From: Lysobacter antibioticus
GTDB lineage: Bacteria; Pseudomonadota; Gammaproteobacteria; Xanthomonadales; Xanthomonadaceae
Assembly (NCBI RefSeq): GCF_000731095.1
Contig: NZ_JMTZ01000023.1
Coordinates: 1-48,462 of the forward strand
Length of the DNA stretch: 48,462 nucleotides
Direction of reading: 5' to 3'
Below the pieces are notes generated by a model that was not told the origin of the DNA, did not search any database, and saw only the letters and a list, made by a program, of their open reading frames with translations. Both the position numbers and the translations under genes were made by a program. This document shows positions 1-8,923 of this stretch, piece by piece (position 1 is the first letter of the stretch; each line of letters begins with the position of its first letter).

Positions 1-3000
1 TCAGGTAGTTCAGGTTGAAGGTCGCGGCCTCGTTGGCGTTGCCGCTCGACACCACCAGTCCGCCGGTCGGCGTCTGGACGCCATAGCCGACGACGCTTCC
101 CGTGGGAGCGGTCGATTGGCCGGCGACTTTCAGCAGCAGCTTTTGTCCCGCGACCACAGGCAGGGTCATTCGCATGACTTGGCCGTGGCGTGGAATCGTC
201 ACGGTCTGCGGCTGGTCGAGGCTCAAGGTTCCGGAGAGTTCGCGGCTGAGGGTCGCGGTGGTGCTGAAGGGGTTGTAGCGGTCGGGGTCCTGCCAGTACG
301 GCTCCAGGGCGACCAGATAACGGCCGGCCGCGAGGTCCTTCAGACGCATGCTGCAGGGACCTTGCATGACGCAGTAACCCTCGCGCGTGGGGCCGTCGGC
401 CAGCGGAACCACGAAGATCCTGTAGTCGCCCGAAGAGCCGTCGAGCTGGAACTCGCTCAAGCCCAGGTCGAGGTATTCGCCCTGCGCCGCATCGAAGGTG
501 AAATACAGCGACTGACCGTGAAGCTGAGTGGCGAAGTTGACCGGATCGCCGTCGGCGACGATATGGCCGCTTTCTCCGAGCACGAGTTCGATCTTGCCGC
601 TCAACTGCATCGCCTTGGATGGATCGACGAACAGCATGTATTCGCCGGTCACCGCAAGCGCGTCCAGGTTGAAGGTGTAACCCTTTTGCGACCTGCCGGT
701 GCGCTGACTGCCATCGGGCAGATACAAGGTGTAATCGACATCCCCGAACGCCGGCACGGTCGCGACATTGGAGATCGTCAGTGCCAGGTTCTGTCCGGCC
801 ACCGCATTGAAACGGTAGCGGCCATTGAGGCCCGGGCGGTTCAAGGAGATCGTGGTCGTGGCGTTCGCGCCCACGCTGCCTTCCAGGTCCGAGCTCAGTG
901 TCGCGAGCAGCGAGCGGGCCGGCGGCGGTGGAGCGCTATCGGAAATCCGGACCGTGTAGATGCCCGCATCCAGGTTCTTGAAGTTCATGCTGCAGCCCGG
1001 CGGTGCGCACGACTGCGAATGCAGTTGAGTACCATCCGGCCGGTAAGCATTGAGCAAGGCCGCACGCGATGTCGAGCCGCTCAATTCCGAAATGCCGAGG
1101 CCCAGGTTGGCGCCCTGTTGCGCTTCGAAACTCAGGTGGATTTCCTGGCCCGCGGCCTGGGTCGACAGCGGCACGGAATCGCCGTCGACCGTCAATACAC
1201 CGGTCTTGGGTGTGTGCAGGATCAGTTGCGCGCTGGCGGTTTCGCCTTCGGTGGGGTCGATTCTGATCGTATAGGCGCCTGCGGCGAGACCTGGCAGAAA
1301 GAGCGATTGGTCGGCATCGACCGAACGCTGCAGGATCAGGCTGCCATCGGGCTTGTAGACGCTGTAGGCGACGCTGCGGCCAACCGGCTGGGTCGCGTGT
1401 TGGTAAACGCCCAAGGCCACGTCCTGTGCCTGGGGCAGGTTGAAGCCGAGCAGGGCGTCCTGGCCAGGGCGGGTAATGGCAAGGGCGAATGGAGCTTCCC
1501 CGAGCAGCGACCCGGTGAGCTGGGTACTGGCGGTCGCGCGCAGGCTCAGTTTCTGCTGGCCCAGCGGTTCGACGACGATGCTGTAGTTGCCGCTGGCGAG
1601 ATTCGTCAGGTTGAGGTCGCAACCGCCCAGCGAAAGGCTGCACTCTTCCGTATGCACGCTGGCGCCGCCGCTGGACAGGACATTGACCTTGACGCGGCCG
1701 TTGCCGAGGTCCGGGGCCGACAGTTCGCTGAAGCCGAGGCCGATATTGCCGGTCTGCGGGTTCGACATGCGGAAGTAGAAATTCTGTCCGGCGTTCTGTG
1801 CCGCGGCGTCGATGCTGTTGCCATCGAGCGCAAGGCTTTCATTGACGCCGTTCGCCAGCCACAGGTCCATCGACACCGTGGCACCGAGTTCGGTGTCGAT
1901 CAACACCGAATAGCGTCCGGTCGCCGGCAGGCTGGGCAGATTGAGGGTAGCCGCCGGCGAGCGCGAGCTGTTGGTTTTCAAGGCGATTCCGTCGGGCCGG
2001 TACACGGTGATCGCGACCGCCCGGTTGGCCGGGGCGCTGAGCAACTGCGAATACGCCAGTGCCACGGTTTGCCCGGCGCTGGCATCGAACCACAGACGCG
2101 CATTCTGACCACGACGATCCAACGCGAACGGCGTCGGGGTCGAAGGCAGGGGACCTGTTTTGTCGTTGCTCAAGGTCGCGGTGACCGAGACCGGGGCCGT
2201 GGCCGAATACGAGCCGAGCCGGATGTTGTGCATGCCGGCCGCCAGGCCGCTGAGATTGAAGTCGCAACCACCGTTGGCGACGAAACAATTGCCCAGCGTG
2301 CTTTGGCTGCCATCGGGCTTGGTCAGCACTGCGATCGCCGGGTCTCCCGCTGGCGCACCGGTAAGGGCCAGGTTGCTGAAGCCCAAGCCCAGCTTGGTGC
2401 CCGCGGTGACGTAGAAATCGACCGCCGCCGATTTGCCTTCGGTCGGCGAGGCCAGGTCCATCGAATCGCCGTCGGCGACCAGCACGTCGCTGAAGCCCTG
2501 GGTCAGGGTGAGCTGGACGTTCGCGGTTTCGCCATAGAGCGGGTCGACCAGGACGGTGTAGCGTCCGGTGCTCGGCAGCACGAGGTTGATCGCGGCGGTC
2601 GCCGCGGAGATCACGCTGGTCTTGATGGCCGTGCCGGCCGGGTTGTAGACGACGTAGCTGATGTCGCGACCGGCCGGCAGCGTGGCTTGCCCGGCGATGC
2701 GCAGGCTGACTTGCTGATTGGCGCTGCCGTTGAACACCGGACGGCCGTTCTGGCCGCGATAGCTCAGGCTCAGCGGATAGGCGGCGCCGGGCTGAAGCAG
2801 CGTTCCCGCGTCGCGACTCAGCGTGGCCTTGAACTTGATCGTTGCGGTACTCGAGGTCGGACGCGCGCTCAATACATAGCTGCCCGTGCCGAGTTTGGCC
2901 AGGTTGAGCGCGCATCCCGCGTATTGAGCCGTGCAGTTGGTGCTGACCACGGTGCTGCCGCTGCGGGTGACTTTCACGGTCGCCGAGGTGCCTGCGCTCA

Positions 3001-3160
3001 AGTTCAGCTCGCTGACGCCCAGGCCGTAGTCGCCGGTTTGCGAGATCGTGAACGGCACGGTGATCTCTTGCCCCGGCGTCTGCGACTCGACGTCCACCGG
3101 GTTGCCGTCGGGTGCGAGCGTGCCGCTGACCGATGCCGTCGTCGAAGCGGCCGCCATGCG
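1..3160 (-). repeat. Five tandem ~640-nt coding repeats in the giant secreted protein
   Basis: Within the minus-strand gene the cysteine-pair motif recurs near plus positions 2911-2940, 2261-2290, 1616-1650, 988-1015 and 350-380, a spacing of about 630-650 nt (~215 residues). The ADGD/LDGN motif that opens each unit recurs with the same period (near 3115, 2480, 1830, 1190 and 560). The copies are clearly diverged at the DNA level, so this is an old domain duplication rather than a recent expansion. Confidence 0.75.
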
Positions 3161-4270
3161 CGGTGCGGTCGCGGCGGAAGCTGCGGGGTGCGGCGATGGG
3201 CGCGGGCCGGCCGTCCCGGTTTCAAAATCGATCAGCGTCGTCGCCAGCGATTTGCCGTTGCGCGCGTGCACGCCGTCGACCAACAGCGAATACGCTGCGT
3301 TGGGTTGCATCGGTTGCCGCGGCGTCACGAACAGCAAGCGGCCGGCCTCGGCCGGAGTGACCTGGACGGCGGCGAAGCCGCGCGGGCCGAGCAGGGTGAC
3401 GCTGGCGGCGTTCAATTCCGCCACGCGCAAGGGTTGGTCGAAGCGCAGCGACAGTCGCGAGTCCGGCGCAACACCCTGAGCCAGGTCCTGCGGGAAAGCC
3501 GCCATCAACTTGGGGGCCCGGCCGTTGTCGGTGGCCTGGGCAGAAGCTACGCCGGCGGCCTCGAAGCTCTGCCGAGCCGGGTCGTAGCGTTGATCCCGGG
3601 CGATAGGGCGGCCTTGGCCGTCGACGCCGCCGGAAAGACGCACACGGCCGTCGTTCTCGATCCGGCTGCGATGGCCGATGCGCGGCGGAGTCGAGAGCCC
3701 CTTCGGCACCGATACCGAAGCGCTGCGTTCGTCCCACAGCTCGGCCTGGGCGATGCCGACGCTGCCCGGGGTCCAACCGCCGGTGAGCAGCAGGCGGCCG
3801 TCGCTGAGTACGGTGGCGGCATGGCCGGCACGCGGCAGCAGCTTGAGCGGGCCGCTGCTGCTCAAGCTGCGCGATGCCGGGTCGAACCACAGACCGCCTT
3901 GATGTACATGACCCTTGCCGTCGACGCCGCCCCAGATCAATACCCGTCCGCTCGGCAGCAGGCTCAGGCTGGCCCAGCGGCGCGGCGAGGAAAGCGGCCA
4001 GCGACGCAGGGCTGCGCCGCCTTCGCGGTCCTCCATCAAGACCAATGCGGCGCCGCTGCGCTCAAGCACCAGCCAGCGGCCGTCCGGCAATTGCGCGCGG
4101 CCTTCGCGCGCATCGGCCGCCAAGCGGTGAGCGAGCGTTTGCGGCAGTGGCTCCGAAGCGGCCCCGGCGCTGCTCGACAGCAGGGCCGACGATCCCATCG
4201 TCAGGGTCAGGGCCAAGGCCGCTGCGCTCCAACGCCAATTCCTGCGAACTTCCTGTTGCTTGGGCCTCAT
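1..4270 (-). CDS. Giant secreted kelch/Ig/tandem-module protein, 5' part (3' end outside window)
   Basis: Open frame on the minus strand from ATG at 4270 to the window edge with no stop, at least 1423 residues. It starts with a basic stretch and a hydrophobic segment (about residues 15-37), a likely signal peptide. Residues ~45-255 carry kelch-like blades (GRVLIWGGVDGKGHV, GRLLLTGGW, GRVRLSGGVDGQGRP). Residues ~255-350 resemble an SbsA/Big_5-type Ig-like domain (GVAPDSRLSLRFDQPL). From ~375 on there are five tandem ~215-residue modules. Each has a half with ADGDxxD, LGLGxSEL, a close Cys pair (as in CFVANGGCDFNL) and LAAGxYxI, and a half with PDGxxL and GxYTVLVDP; this recalls bacterial pre-peptidase C-like beta sandwiches. 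Similar N-termini are known in large surface or RHS-type proteins of this family, but no RHS core is visible here. The role is probably cell-surface or secreted; the exact function is unknown. The long plus-strand frame here is a shadow. Confidence 0.85.
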   Translation of the reverse strand, partial: MRPKQQEVRRNWRWSAAALALTLTMGSSALLSSSAGAASEPLPQTLAHRLAADAREGRAQLPDGRWLVLERSGAALVLMEDREGGAALRRWPLSSPRRWASLSLLPSGRVLIWGGVDGKGHVHQGGLWFDPASRSLSSSGPLKLLPRAGHAATVLSDGRLLLTGGWTPGSVGIAQAELWDERSASVSVPKGLSTPPRIGHRSRIENDGRVRLSGGVDGQGRPIARDQRYDPARQSFEAAGVASAQATDNGRAPKLMAAFPQDLAQGVAPDSRLSLRFDQPLRVAELNAASVTLLGPRGFAAVQVTPAEAGRLLFVTPRQPMQPNAAYSLLVDGVHARNGKSLATTLIDFETGTAGPRPSPHPAASAATAPRMAAASTTASVSGTLAPDGNPVDVESQTPGQEITVPFTISQTGDYGLGVSELNLSAGTSATVKVTRSGSTVVSTNCTAQYAGCALNLAKLGTGSYVLSARPTSSTATIKFKATLSRDAGTLLQPGAAYPLSLSYRGQNGRPVFNGSANQQVSLRIAGQATLPAGRDISYVVYNPAGTAIKTSVISAATAAINLVLPSTGRYTVLVDPLYGETANVQLTLTQGFSDVLVADGDSMDLASPTEGKSAAVDFYVTAGTKLGLGFSNLALTGAPAGDPAIAVLTKPDGSQSTLGNCFVANGGCDFNLSGLAAGMHNIRLGSYSATAPVSVTATLSNDKTGPLPSTPTPFALDRRGQNARLWFDASAGQTVALAYSQLLSAPANRAVAITVYRPDGIALKTNSSRSPAATLNLPSLPATGRYSVLIDTELGATVSMDLWLANGVNESLALDGNSIDAAAQNAGQNFYFRMSNPQTGNIGLGFSELSAPDLGNGRVKVNVLSSGGASVHTEECSLSLGGCDLNLTNLASGNYSIVVEPLGQQKLSLRATASTQLTGSLLGEAPFALAITRPGQDALLGFNLPQAQDVALGVYQHATQPVGRSVAYSVYKPDGSLILQRSVDADQSLFLPGLAAGAYTIRIDPTEGETASAQLILHTPKTGVLTVDGDSVPLSTQAAGQEIHLSFEAQQGANLGLGISELSGSTSRAALLNAYRPDGTQLHSQSCAPPGCSMNFKNLDAGIYTVRISDSAPPPPARSLLATLSSDLEGSVGANATTTISLNRPGLNGRYRFNAVAGQNLALTISNVATVPAFGDVDYTLYLPDGSQRTGRSQKGYTFNLDALAVTGEYMLFVDPSKAMQLSGKIELVLGESGHIVADGDPVNFATQLHGQSLYFTFDAAQGEYLDLGLSEFQLDGSSGDYRIFVVPLADGPTREGYCVMQGPCSMRLKDLAAGRYLVALEPYWQDPDRYNPFSTTATLSRELSGTLSLDQPQTVTIPRHGQVMRMTLPVVAGQKLLLKVAGQSTAPTGSVVGYGVQTPTGGLVVSSGNANEAATFNLNYL

Positions 4271-4794
4271 GGCGGGTTCCTTGTGTAGAGACGTTTCGAT
4301 GGAGGCGGGCAGCCACCTTGGCGATGACGCACGAGCGAACCGAGACGGAACACGGTCGGTCCGAATGCGTGCGTGCATGTCGCGGGTGCTCTCCCCAGAG
4401 CGACCCCGGAGAAAACGGGGCCTTGAACTAATGACGGATGGATGGCGGCCGGCATGGGTTCGGATGCCAAGCGAAGCTCGCTGTGCACCGACCGAGCGAC
4501 GGGTCGCGCCGCTATTTAACCCGAAGCCCGGGCGCGACGGTAGACGGGTGAATGTGCTTCATCCTCGCCGTGGCGTTCAGTTTGAAACGCTTGCGTCGCA
4601 ATGCCTGAGACCTTGTCTTGTCAAGCTGCAGGGCAGCACGGAGTCCTGCGTTTCTGTCATCAACTTGCATAGATCTTGAATCCAAGATCAGCAACCCGCG
4701 GCGCTTCTGCAAATCGCTAATTCCTTCTTCACCTTTTTTTATCGGGCCGATCGACACCATGCGCCGGCTTGCAGCAAATACAGCAAAGGCACTG
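4271..4794. other. Divergent intergenic region with an 18-nt palindrome
   Basis: About 520 nt between the giant minus-strand gene and the small plus-strand gene, without a convincing ORF. It should hold both promoters, but no confident -35/-10 pair was found. The one clear structure is a perfect inverted repeat, GATCTTG-AATC-CAAGATC, at 4672-4689, about 105 nt upstream of the plus-strand start. It could be an operator or a small hairpin. A T-rich stretch lies at 4734-4740. Confidence 0.5.
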
Positions 4795-5088
4795 ATGAAA
4801 ATGCGCGTAGACGTATTCGTGGTGGGTGAGGACGAGGGTTATGTGGTCGCACCTGCCGACAGCTGGTTGCCGCTGGACGAAATGAAGGCCCTCGGCGCCT
4901 TGCGCTTCGGTTGGACCATCGACACCTCGATGGCGATGCCGAAGCTGGACTGGCATACGATCGCCAAGGACATCGATGCGCGCGGCTACAGCATCGTCGC
5001 CTCGCACGACGTCGGCGGTCTGCTGGCCATCCCGCAGCAGAATCTGCGCGCGATCTATCCCGAACACCACCAGCCCTTCGCGGCCTGA
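4795..5088 (+). CDS. Conserved-looking hypothetical protein, 97 aa
   Basis: The frame is open from 4618, but the chosen start is ATG 4795 (MKMRVDVFVVGEDEG), which has an AAAGG purine run 5 nt upstream; ATG 4759 and ATG 4801 are alternatives. The product is soluble, acidic to neutral, with no signal peptide or membrane segment. It has an N-terminal beta strand (VDVFVVGEDEGYVVAP) and a C-terminal half around DIDARGYSIVASHDVGGLLAIP. I do not recognise the family. It precedes radA by about 270 nt on the same strand and is probably a separate transcription unit. Confidence 0.6.
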   Translation: MKMRVDVFVVGEDEGYVVAPADSWLPLDEMKALGALRFGWTIDTSMAMPKLDWHTIAKDIDARGYSIVASHDVGGLLAIPQQNLRAIYPEHHQPFAA

Positions 5089-5357
5089 GCTCTCGGCGCC
5101 GCGGGGTCTCCTGCGGGCGGTCTTCGGGCGCGTTCGGCGAAGCGAACGCTGGCTCGATCGATTCAGGTGGGGCGGCGAGGCTCCGGCGCCGTTTGGAGCG
5201 GCGCGCCTTTGGTTCTGTCGGCTCATCGATCCTCGGCGAAGCCGCGGACCGTGTCGCTTGCCTCGGCGGATCAATGAGTTGCGCGGCCAATCTCGCAGCA
5301 TGCGACTGCGAGCGGCTACAGTGCGGCTTCGTGCCGCATCGTTGTCAATCGCCACCC

Positions 5358-6782
5358 ATGTCGAATATGTCCAAATCGCCCGGCAAGTCCGCCGCCAAGG
5401 CCGCCCGCACCGCCTACGTCTGTTCGGAGTGCGGCGCCGACTACAACAAATGGCAGGGGCAGTGCGGCGAATGCGGCGGCTGGAACACCCTAAGCGAGTT
5501 CATCGTCGAACCGGCGGCCAAGGCCGGCGCGGGCGGCGGCGTGGCCGCCAGCCGCCGTTCGAGTTGGGCCGGACGCGTCGATGCGCCCGCGGTGACCGCC
5601 TTGAAGGACGTGCGCCATAGCGAGGAATCGCGGGTCAGCACCGGCATCGGCGAGTTCGACCGCGTTCTCGGCGGCGGCCTGGTGCACGGCGCGGTCGTGC
5701 TGGTCGGCGGCGACCCCGGCATCGGCAAGTCGACCCTGTTGCTGCAGGCGATCACGCGCATGGCCCAGACCCTGCCGGGTTTGTATGTCACCGGCGAAGA
5801 ATCGCTGTCGCAAGTCGCCGGCCGGGCCGCGCGCCTCGGCCTGCCGCTCGACGGCGTGCATGCGCTGGCCGAGACCGGCGTGGAGCGCATTCTCGAACAC
5901 GCCGCCGCGACCAAGCCGGCGCTGATCGTTGCCGACTCGGTGCAGACCCTGTGGACCGAACAACTCGGCGCTGCGCCGGGATCGGTCAGCCAGGTCCGCG
6001 AAAGCGCGGCACGCCTGGTGCGCTACGCCAAGGAAACCGGCACCGCGGTGTTCCTGGTCGGCCACGTGACCAAGGAGGGCGGCATCGCCGGCCCGCGCGT
6101 GCTCGAACACATGGTCGATGCGGTGCTGTATTTCGAAGGCGAGAGCGGCAGCCGTTTCCGCGTGCTGCGCGCATTCAAGAACCGCTTCGGCGCGGTCAAC
6201 GAGCTCGGCGTGTTCGCGATGAGCGACAAGGGCCTGCGCGAAGTGCCGAACCCTTCGGCGATCTTCCTGTCGGGCAGCCGCAGCCCGCAGCCGGGCAGCT
6301 GCGTGATGGTGACGCGCGAAGGCACCCGGCCGCTGCTGGTCGAAGTGCAGGCCCTGGTCGATTCCTCGCCCTTGTCGAATCCGCGCCGGGTCGCGGTCGG
6401 CATGGAGCAGAACCGTCTGGCGATGCTGCTCGCTGTGCTGCATCGCCACGGCGGCATTTCGGTCGGCGACCAGGACGTGTTCGTCAACGTGGTCGGCGGC
6501 ATCCGGGTGCAGGAAACCGCGGCCGACCTGCCGGTGCTGCTGGCGGTGCTGTCCTCGCTGCGCGATCAGCCCTTGGCCGAGCACACCGTCGCCTTCGGCG
6601 AAGTCGGCCTGTCCGGCGAGATCCGCCCGGTGCCGAACGGCGAGGACCGTCTCAAGGAAGCCGCGACCCACGGCTTCAAACGCGCCATCGTGGCCAAGGG
6701 CAACGCCCCGCGCGGCGGCCGCATCGGCGAGATGGAAGTGATCGCGGTCGAACGCTTGTCCGAGGCCTTGGACGCGGCGTGA
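5358..6782 (+). CDS. radA: DNA repair protein RadA
   Basis: 474 residues, normal RadA/Sms length. RadA is a RecA-like ATPase/helicase that drives branch migration in homologous recombination. An N-terminal C4 zinc finger has Cys22, Cys25, Cys36 and Cys39 (CSECGADYNKWQGQCGEC). Walker A GGDPGIGKST lies at 117-126, a Walker B-like segment ALIVADSVQTL at ~188-198, and the RadA signature KNRFG at 274-278. The C-terminus is a Lon/S16-like fold (VGGIRVQE, FGEVGLSGEIRPV). Start ATG 5358 is in frame with a second ATG three codons later; the zinc finger fixes the N-terminus to within a few residues. The stop overlaps the GTG of the next gene, so the two are probably translationally coupled. Confidence 0.97.
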   Translation: MSNMSKSPGKSAAKAARTAYVCSECGADYNKWQGQCGECGGWNTLSEFIVEPAAKAGAGGGVAASRRSSWAGRVDAPAVTALKDVRHSEESRVSTGIGEFDRVLGGGLVHGAVVLVGGDPGIGKSTLLLQAITRMAQTLPGLYVTGEESLSQVAGRAARLGLPLDGVHALAETGVERILEHAAATKPALIVADSVQTLWTEQLGAAPGSVSQVRESAARLVRYAKETGTAVFLVGHVTKEGGIAGPRVLEHMVDAVLYFEGESGSRFRVLRAFKNRFGAVNELGVFAMSDKGLREVPNPSAIFLSGSRSPQPGSCVMVTREGTRPLLVEVQALVDSSPLSNPRRVAVGMEQNRLAMLLAVLHRHGGISVGDQDVFVNVVGGIRVQETAADLPVLLAVLSSLRDQPLAEHTVAFGEVGLSGEIRPVPNGEDRLKEAATHGFKRAIVAKGNAPRGGRIGEMEVIAVERLSEALDAA

Positions 6783-7369
6783 GCGGCAGCGAGCGCGAAC
6801 TCGGCAAACCCGGCGGGTTCGCCCGCTGGATTTCGATCGTCCTGCATCCGTTCGCGGTGTTCATCGCCTTGACGATGGTCAGCGTGCGGGTGCTCGCGCC
6901 GCAGGCGTTCTGGTCGGCGGTGTGCGGGGTCGCGGTGGCGGTGTCGGTGAGCTGGGCTTTCGTGGTCCAGCGTCGCCGGAGCGGGCAGTGGTCGACCGTG
7001 GATGCCTCGCATCGCAGCGAGCGGCCGCTGCTGTATGCGGTGTTGCTCGCGGTGCTGGCGATCTGTTGGTGGTGGATGCGCGAACGCGCGGCACCGATGG
7101 GGCAGGGGATACTCGCGGTCGCGGCGATGCTGGTCGCAGCGGCCTTGCTCAATCGCTGGATCAAACTGTCCCTGCACATGGCGAGCCTGGCGTTCGCCGG
7201 GGTGTCGCTGTTTTCGCTGCGGCCGACGCTGGCAACCGTTGCGCTGTTGCTGCTGCCGTTGTTGGCGTGGTCGCGCCTGAAACTGGCGCGACACACCCTG
7301 GCCGAAGTGATCGGCGGAACGCTGCTCGGCGCAGCGTTCGCCTGCGGCCTGCAGGTCCTCGCCGGCTAA
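6779..7369 (+). CDS. PAP2-like membrane phosphatase family protein
   Basis: 196 residues from GTG 6779, which overlaps the radA stop (GTGA), the usual sign of coupling. The protein is strongly hydrophobic, with about six membrane segments. Sequence blocks resemble the type-2 phosphatidic acid phosphatase family: DASHRSERPLLY early, KLSLHMASLAFAG in the middle (place of the SGH motif) and SRLKLARHTLAEVIGGTLLG near the end (place of the SRxxxxxH-D motif). The middle Ser-x-His and the late Arg and His are present, while the last Asp is replaced by Glu. It probably acts on a lipid phosphate or undecaprenyl-type substrate in the inner membrane; the substrate is unknown. Confidence 0.75.
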   Translation: MSGSERELGKPGGFARWISIVLHPFAVFIALTMVSVRVLAPQAFWSAVCGVAVAVSVSWAFVVQRRRSGQWSTVDASHRSERPLLYAVLLAVLAICWWWMRERAAPMGQGILAVAAMLVAAALLNRWIKLSLHMASLAFAGVSLFSLRPTLATVALLLLPLLAWSRLKLARHTLAEVIGGTLLGAAFACGLQVLAG

Positions 7370-7414
7370 GCCGGTGGAGGCCGGGCCGGCGAGGTAAGTC
7401 GAACCGCGCCGGCC

Positions 7415-7840
7415 TCAGGCCGCCGGCTTGGCCGCCTTGCCGTGCGCATTGATCAGTTCGACCAGCTTGGCTTCGTCGTAGCCCTGCAAGCTCTGGTCGC
7501 CGATGTACAAGGTCGGCACGCTCTTGATCTTCAGGCCGTCGGCCTCGACCTTGGCATCCTTGTCCTGGTCGATGATGCGTTCGACGAACTTGACGTTCTG
7601 TTTCTCGAGCACGGCGCGCGCCTGTTTGCAGAAGGGGCAGGTCGACAACGAATACATCACCACCTCGCCGCCGGCGTTGGCGTAGACCGACGAGTAATCG
7701 CCCTGGGTCACCACCGCACCGCCGCCGCCTCCGCCGTTGCCGAGCAGGCCGCTGTTGCGGACCAGGTAGCCGGCACCAACGCCGAGGCCGAGCGCCAGCG
7801 CCACGACCAGGATCGTCGTCAGGATCGATTTGAAGTTCAT
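7415..7840 (-). CDS. Membrane-anchored glutaredoxin-like protein
   Basis: 141 residues. An N-terminal transmembrane or uncleaved signal segment (~6-27) is followed by a Gly-rich linker (32-41) and a glutaredoxin/thioredoxin fold. The redox motif is CPFC at 68-71 (MYSLSTCPFCKQARAVL) and the cis-proline motif is SVPT at 107-110. The anchor predicts a domain facing the periplasm. An AGGACA purine run lies about 7 nt before ATG 7840. It converges with the PAP2-like gene. Likely role: thiol-disulfide exchange; the partner is unknown. Confidence 0.85.
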   Translation of the reverse strand: MNFKSILTTILVVALALGLGVGAGYLVRNSGLLGNGGGGGGAVVTQGDYSSVYANAGGEVVMYSLSTCPFCKQARAVLEKQNVKFVERIIDQDKDAKVEADGLKIKSVPTLYIGDQSLQGYDEAKLVELINAHGKAAKPAA

Positions 7841-8287
7841 TCCATGTCCTCGTAGAGCCGGAGCGTGCGCGGGCCGGCGGTGGCTGTGATGGGGTGATCG
7901 CGCAGGCCAGCGAGCGCGGCCGCTGCAGGGCGGATGCGTTCGCCGACAGGCGATGGGGGTATGCGGGTAGCGGCCAGTACGGCGATCCGGGCGGGTGCCG
8001 GGCTTCGGGAGCGGTGTAACGGAAGCGATGCGGCCTGCGGAGATAAGCCGGTGGAGGGCGTCAACGTCACTGTTGCTCCTGGTCCGTCACTGGACGCTCG
8101 GAGTTATAGCACCGTCGCGATCCGGCGCGATGGCCCGGCCGCTCTGCCGATGTGATCGGCGTTGCTAAACACCGCTCCGGTCGCCAGTTGGAGCGTTCGG
8201 CGCGTTCGTGGCGAACGTTCCGACTGCCGCGCCCGGTGCGCCGAAGACGGTCTTCGCTGCGATGCATCACGATCTTGCGCATCGAAC
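7841..8287. other. Intergenic region without a supported gene
   Basis: About 450 nt between the glutaredoxin-like gene and the hairpin behind the cysteine-rich peptide gene. Only short frames occur and none has a credible start or recognisable product. On the minus strand a TATAAC hexamer around 8103-8108 could be a -10 element for the glutaredoxin-like gene, but no matching -35 stands out. Confidence 0.4.
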
Positions 8288-8321
8288 GCGGCCGGCAGGC
8301 GTGTTGGCGCCTGCCGGCCGC
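8288..8321 (-). terminator. Strong hairpin behind the cysteine-rich peptide gene
   Basis: Perfect 14-bp inverted repeat GCGGCCGGCAGGCG / CGCCTGCCGGCCGC with a 6-nt loop, just downstream of the minus-strand stop at 8331. It lacks a U-tract, so it may act as an mRNA-stabilising hairpin rather than a classic intrinsic terminator. Confidence 0.55.
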
Positions 8322-8330
8322 GCGAGCGGC

Positions 8331-8546
8331 TCAGGGGATCGGGCAACCGCAGGAAATGCCGCAGCTGCGCCAGGTGATCTGGCAATTTTGCGCGGGGTAG
8401 CCGGCGTCGATGCAGTAATCGAACTCCGCCTGGCAAGCATCCCAACAGCTCTGGCAACCGCCGGAGCCGATGGCGCTCAACGAAAACGCCATGCCGAAAC
8501 AGAACGCGCAGATGGCGAACAGCTTGGTGGTCGTGCGCTTCAACAT
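8331..8546 (-). CDS. Small exported cysteine-rich peptide, 71 aa
   Basis: Start ATG 8546 (MLKRTTTKLFAICAFCFG). A basic N-terminus plus a hydrophobic core to about residue 26 forms a good signal peptide. The remaining ~45 residues contain eight cysteines in the pattern GGCQSCWDAC ... DYC ... QNC ... RSCGISCGCPIP, enough for four disulfides. Upstream ATGs in the same frame only add sequence lacking coding character. The size, export signal and cysteine density suggest a disulfide-stabilised periplasmic or secreted peptide. No known family is recognised and function is unknown. It is divergent from the HypX-like gene. Confidence 0.65.
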   Translation of the reverse strand: MLKRTTTKLFAICAFCFGMAFSLSAIGSGGCQSCWDACQAEFDYCIDAGYPAQNCQITWRSCGISCGCPIP

Positions 8547-8923
8547 CAGTCCTCTCCTTGAGCCCGTCATGGGCGATGAGGCCGCGATCGCGGCCGTTCC
8601 TGGACGCTCCACGAGAACAGGCGGCGTTGCGTCCCCGGCGCCGCGCGTGCAACGGATCCGCCGTCGCCTGGCGAGGATGCCGAATCGGCGCGGCGCGCGC
8701 CGGGCAACTGTCAAAACAGACGGTCGTCGCCCGTAGCCAAACGTAGCGTGGCAGCCGCGACGGTCAACGAAAGCACCTGTTTTCCGCAGTTCTTCCTGGA
8801 ACGGCGATGGCCGTCGAGAATTCGCGATCCCGCTGCGGCGCAGCAGAAATTTGTGATCGCCGCTCAGGAATATGAACATGCGATGGCACAAATTCGACGC
8901 TTCGTCGTGACATGGAGCGTGCG
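8547..8923. other. Divergent intergenic region
   Basis: About 377 nt between the cysteine-rich peptide gene and the HypX-like gene. It presumably contains the promoters of both. No convincing -35/-10 pair, operator palindrome or RNA gene was recognised; short ORFs here look random. Confidence 0.4.

Noticed and set aside
116-4288. 1390-codon plus-strand open frame
   Set aside because: It is antisense to the giant minus-strand gene, has composition typical of a GC-rich shadow frame, and shows no recognisable domains; the minus strand has a signal peptide, kelch motifs and regular repeats.
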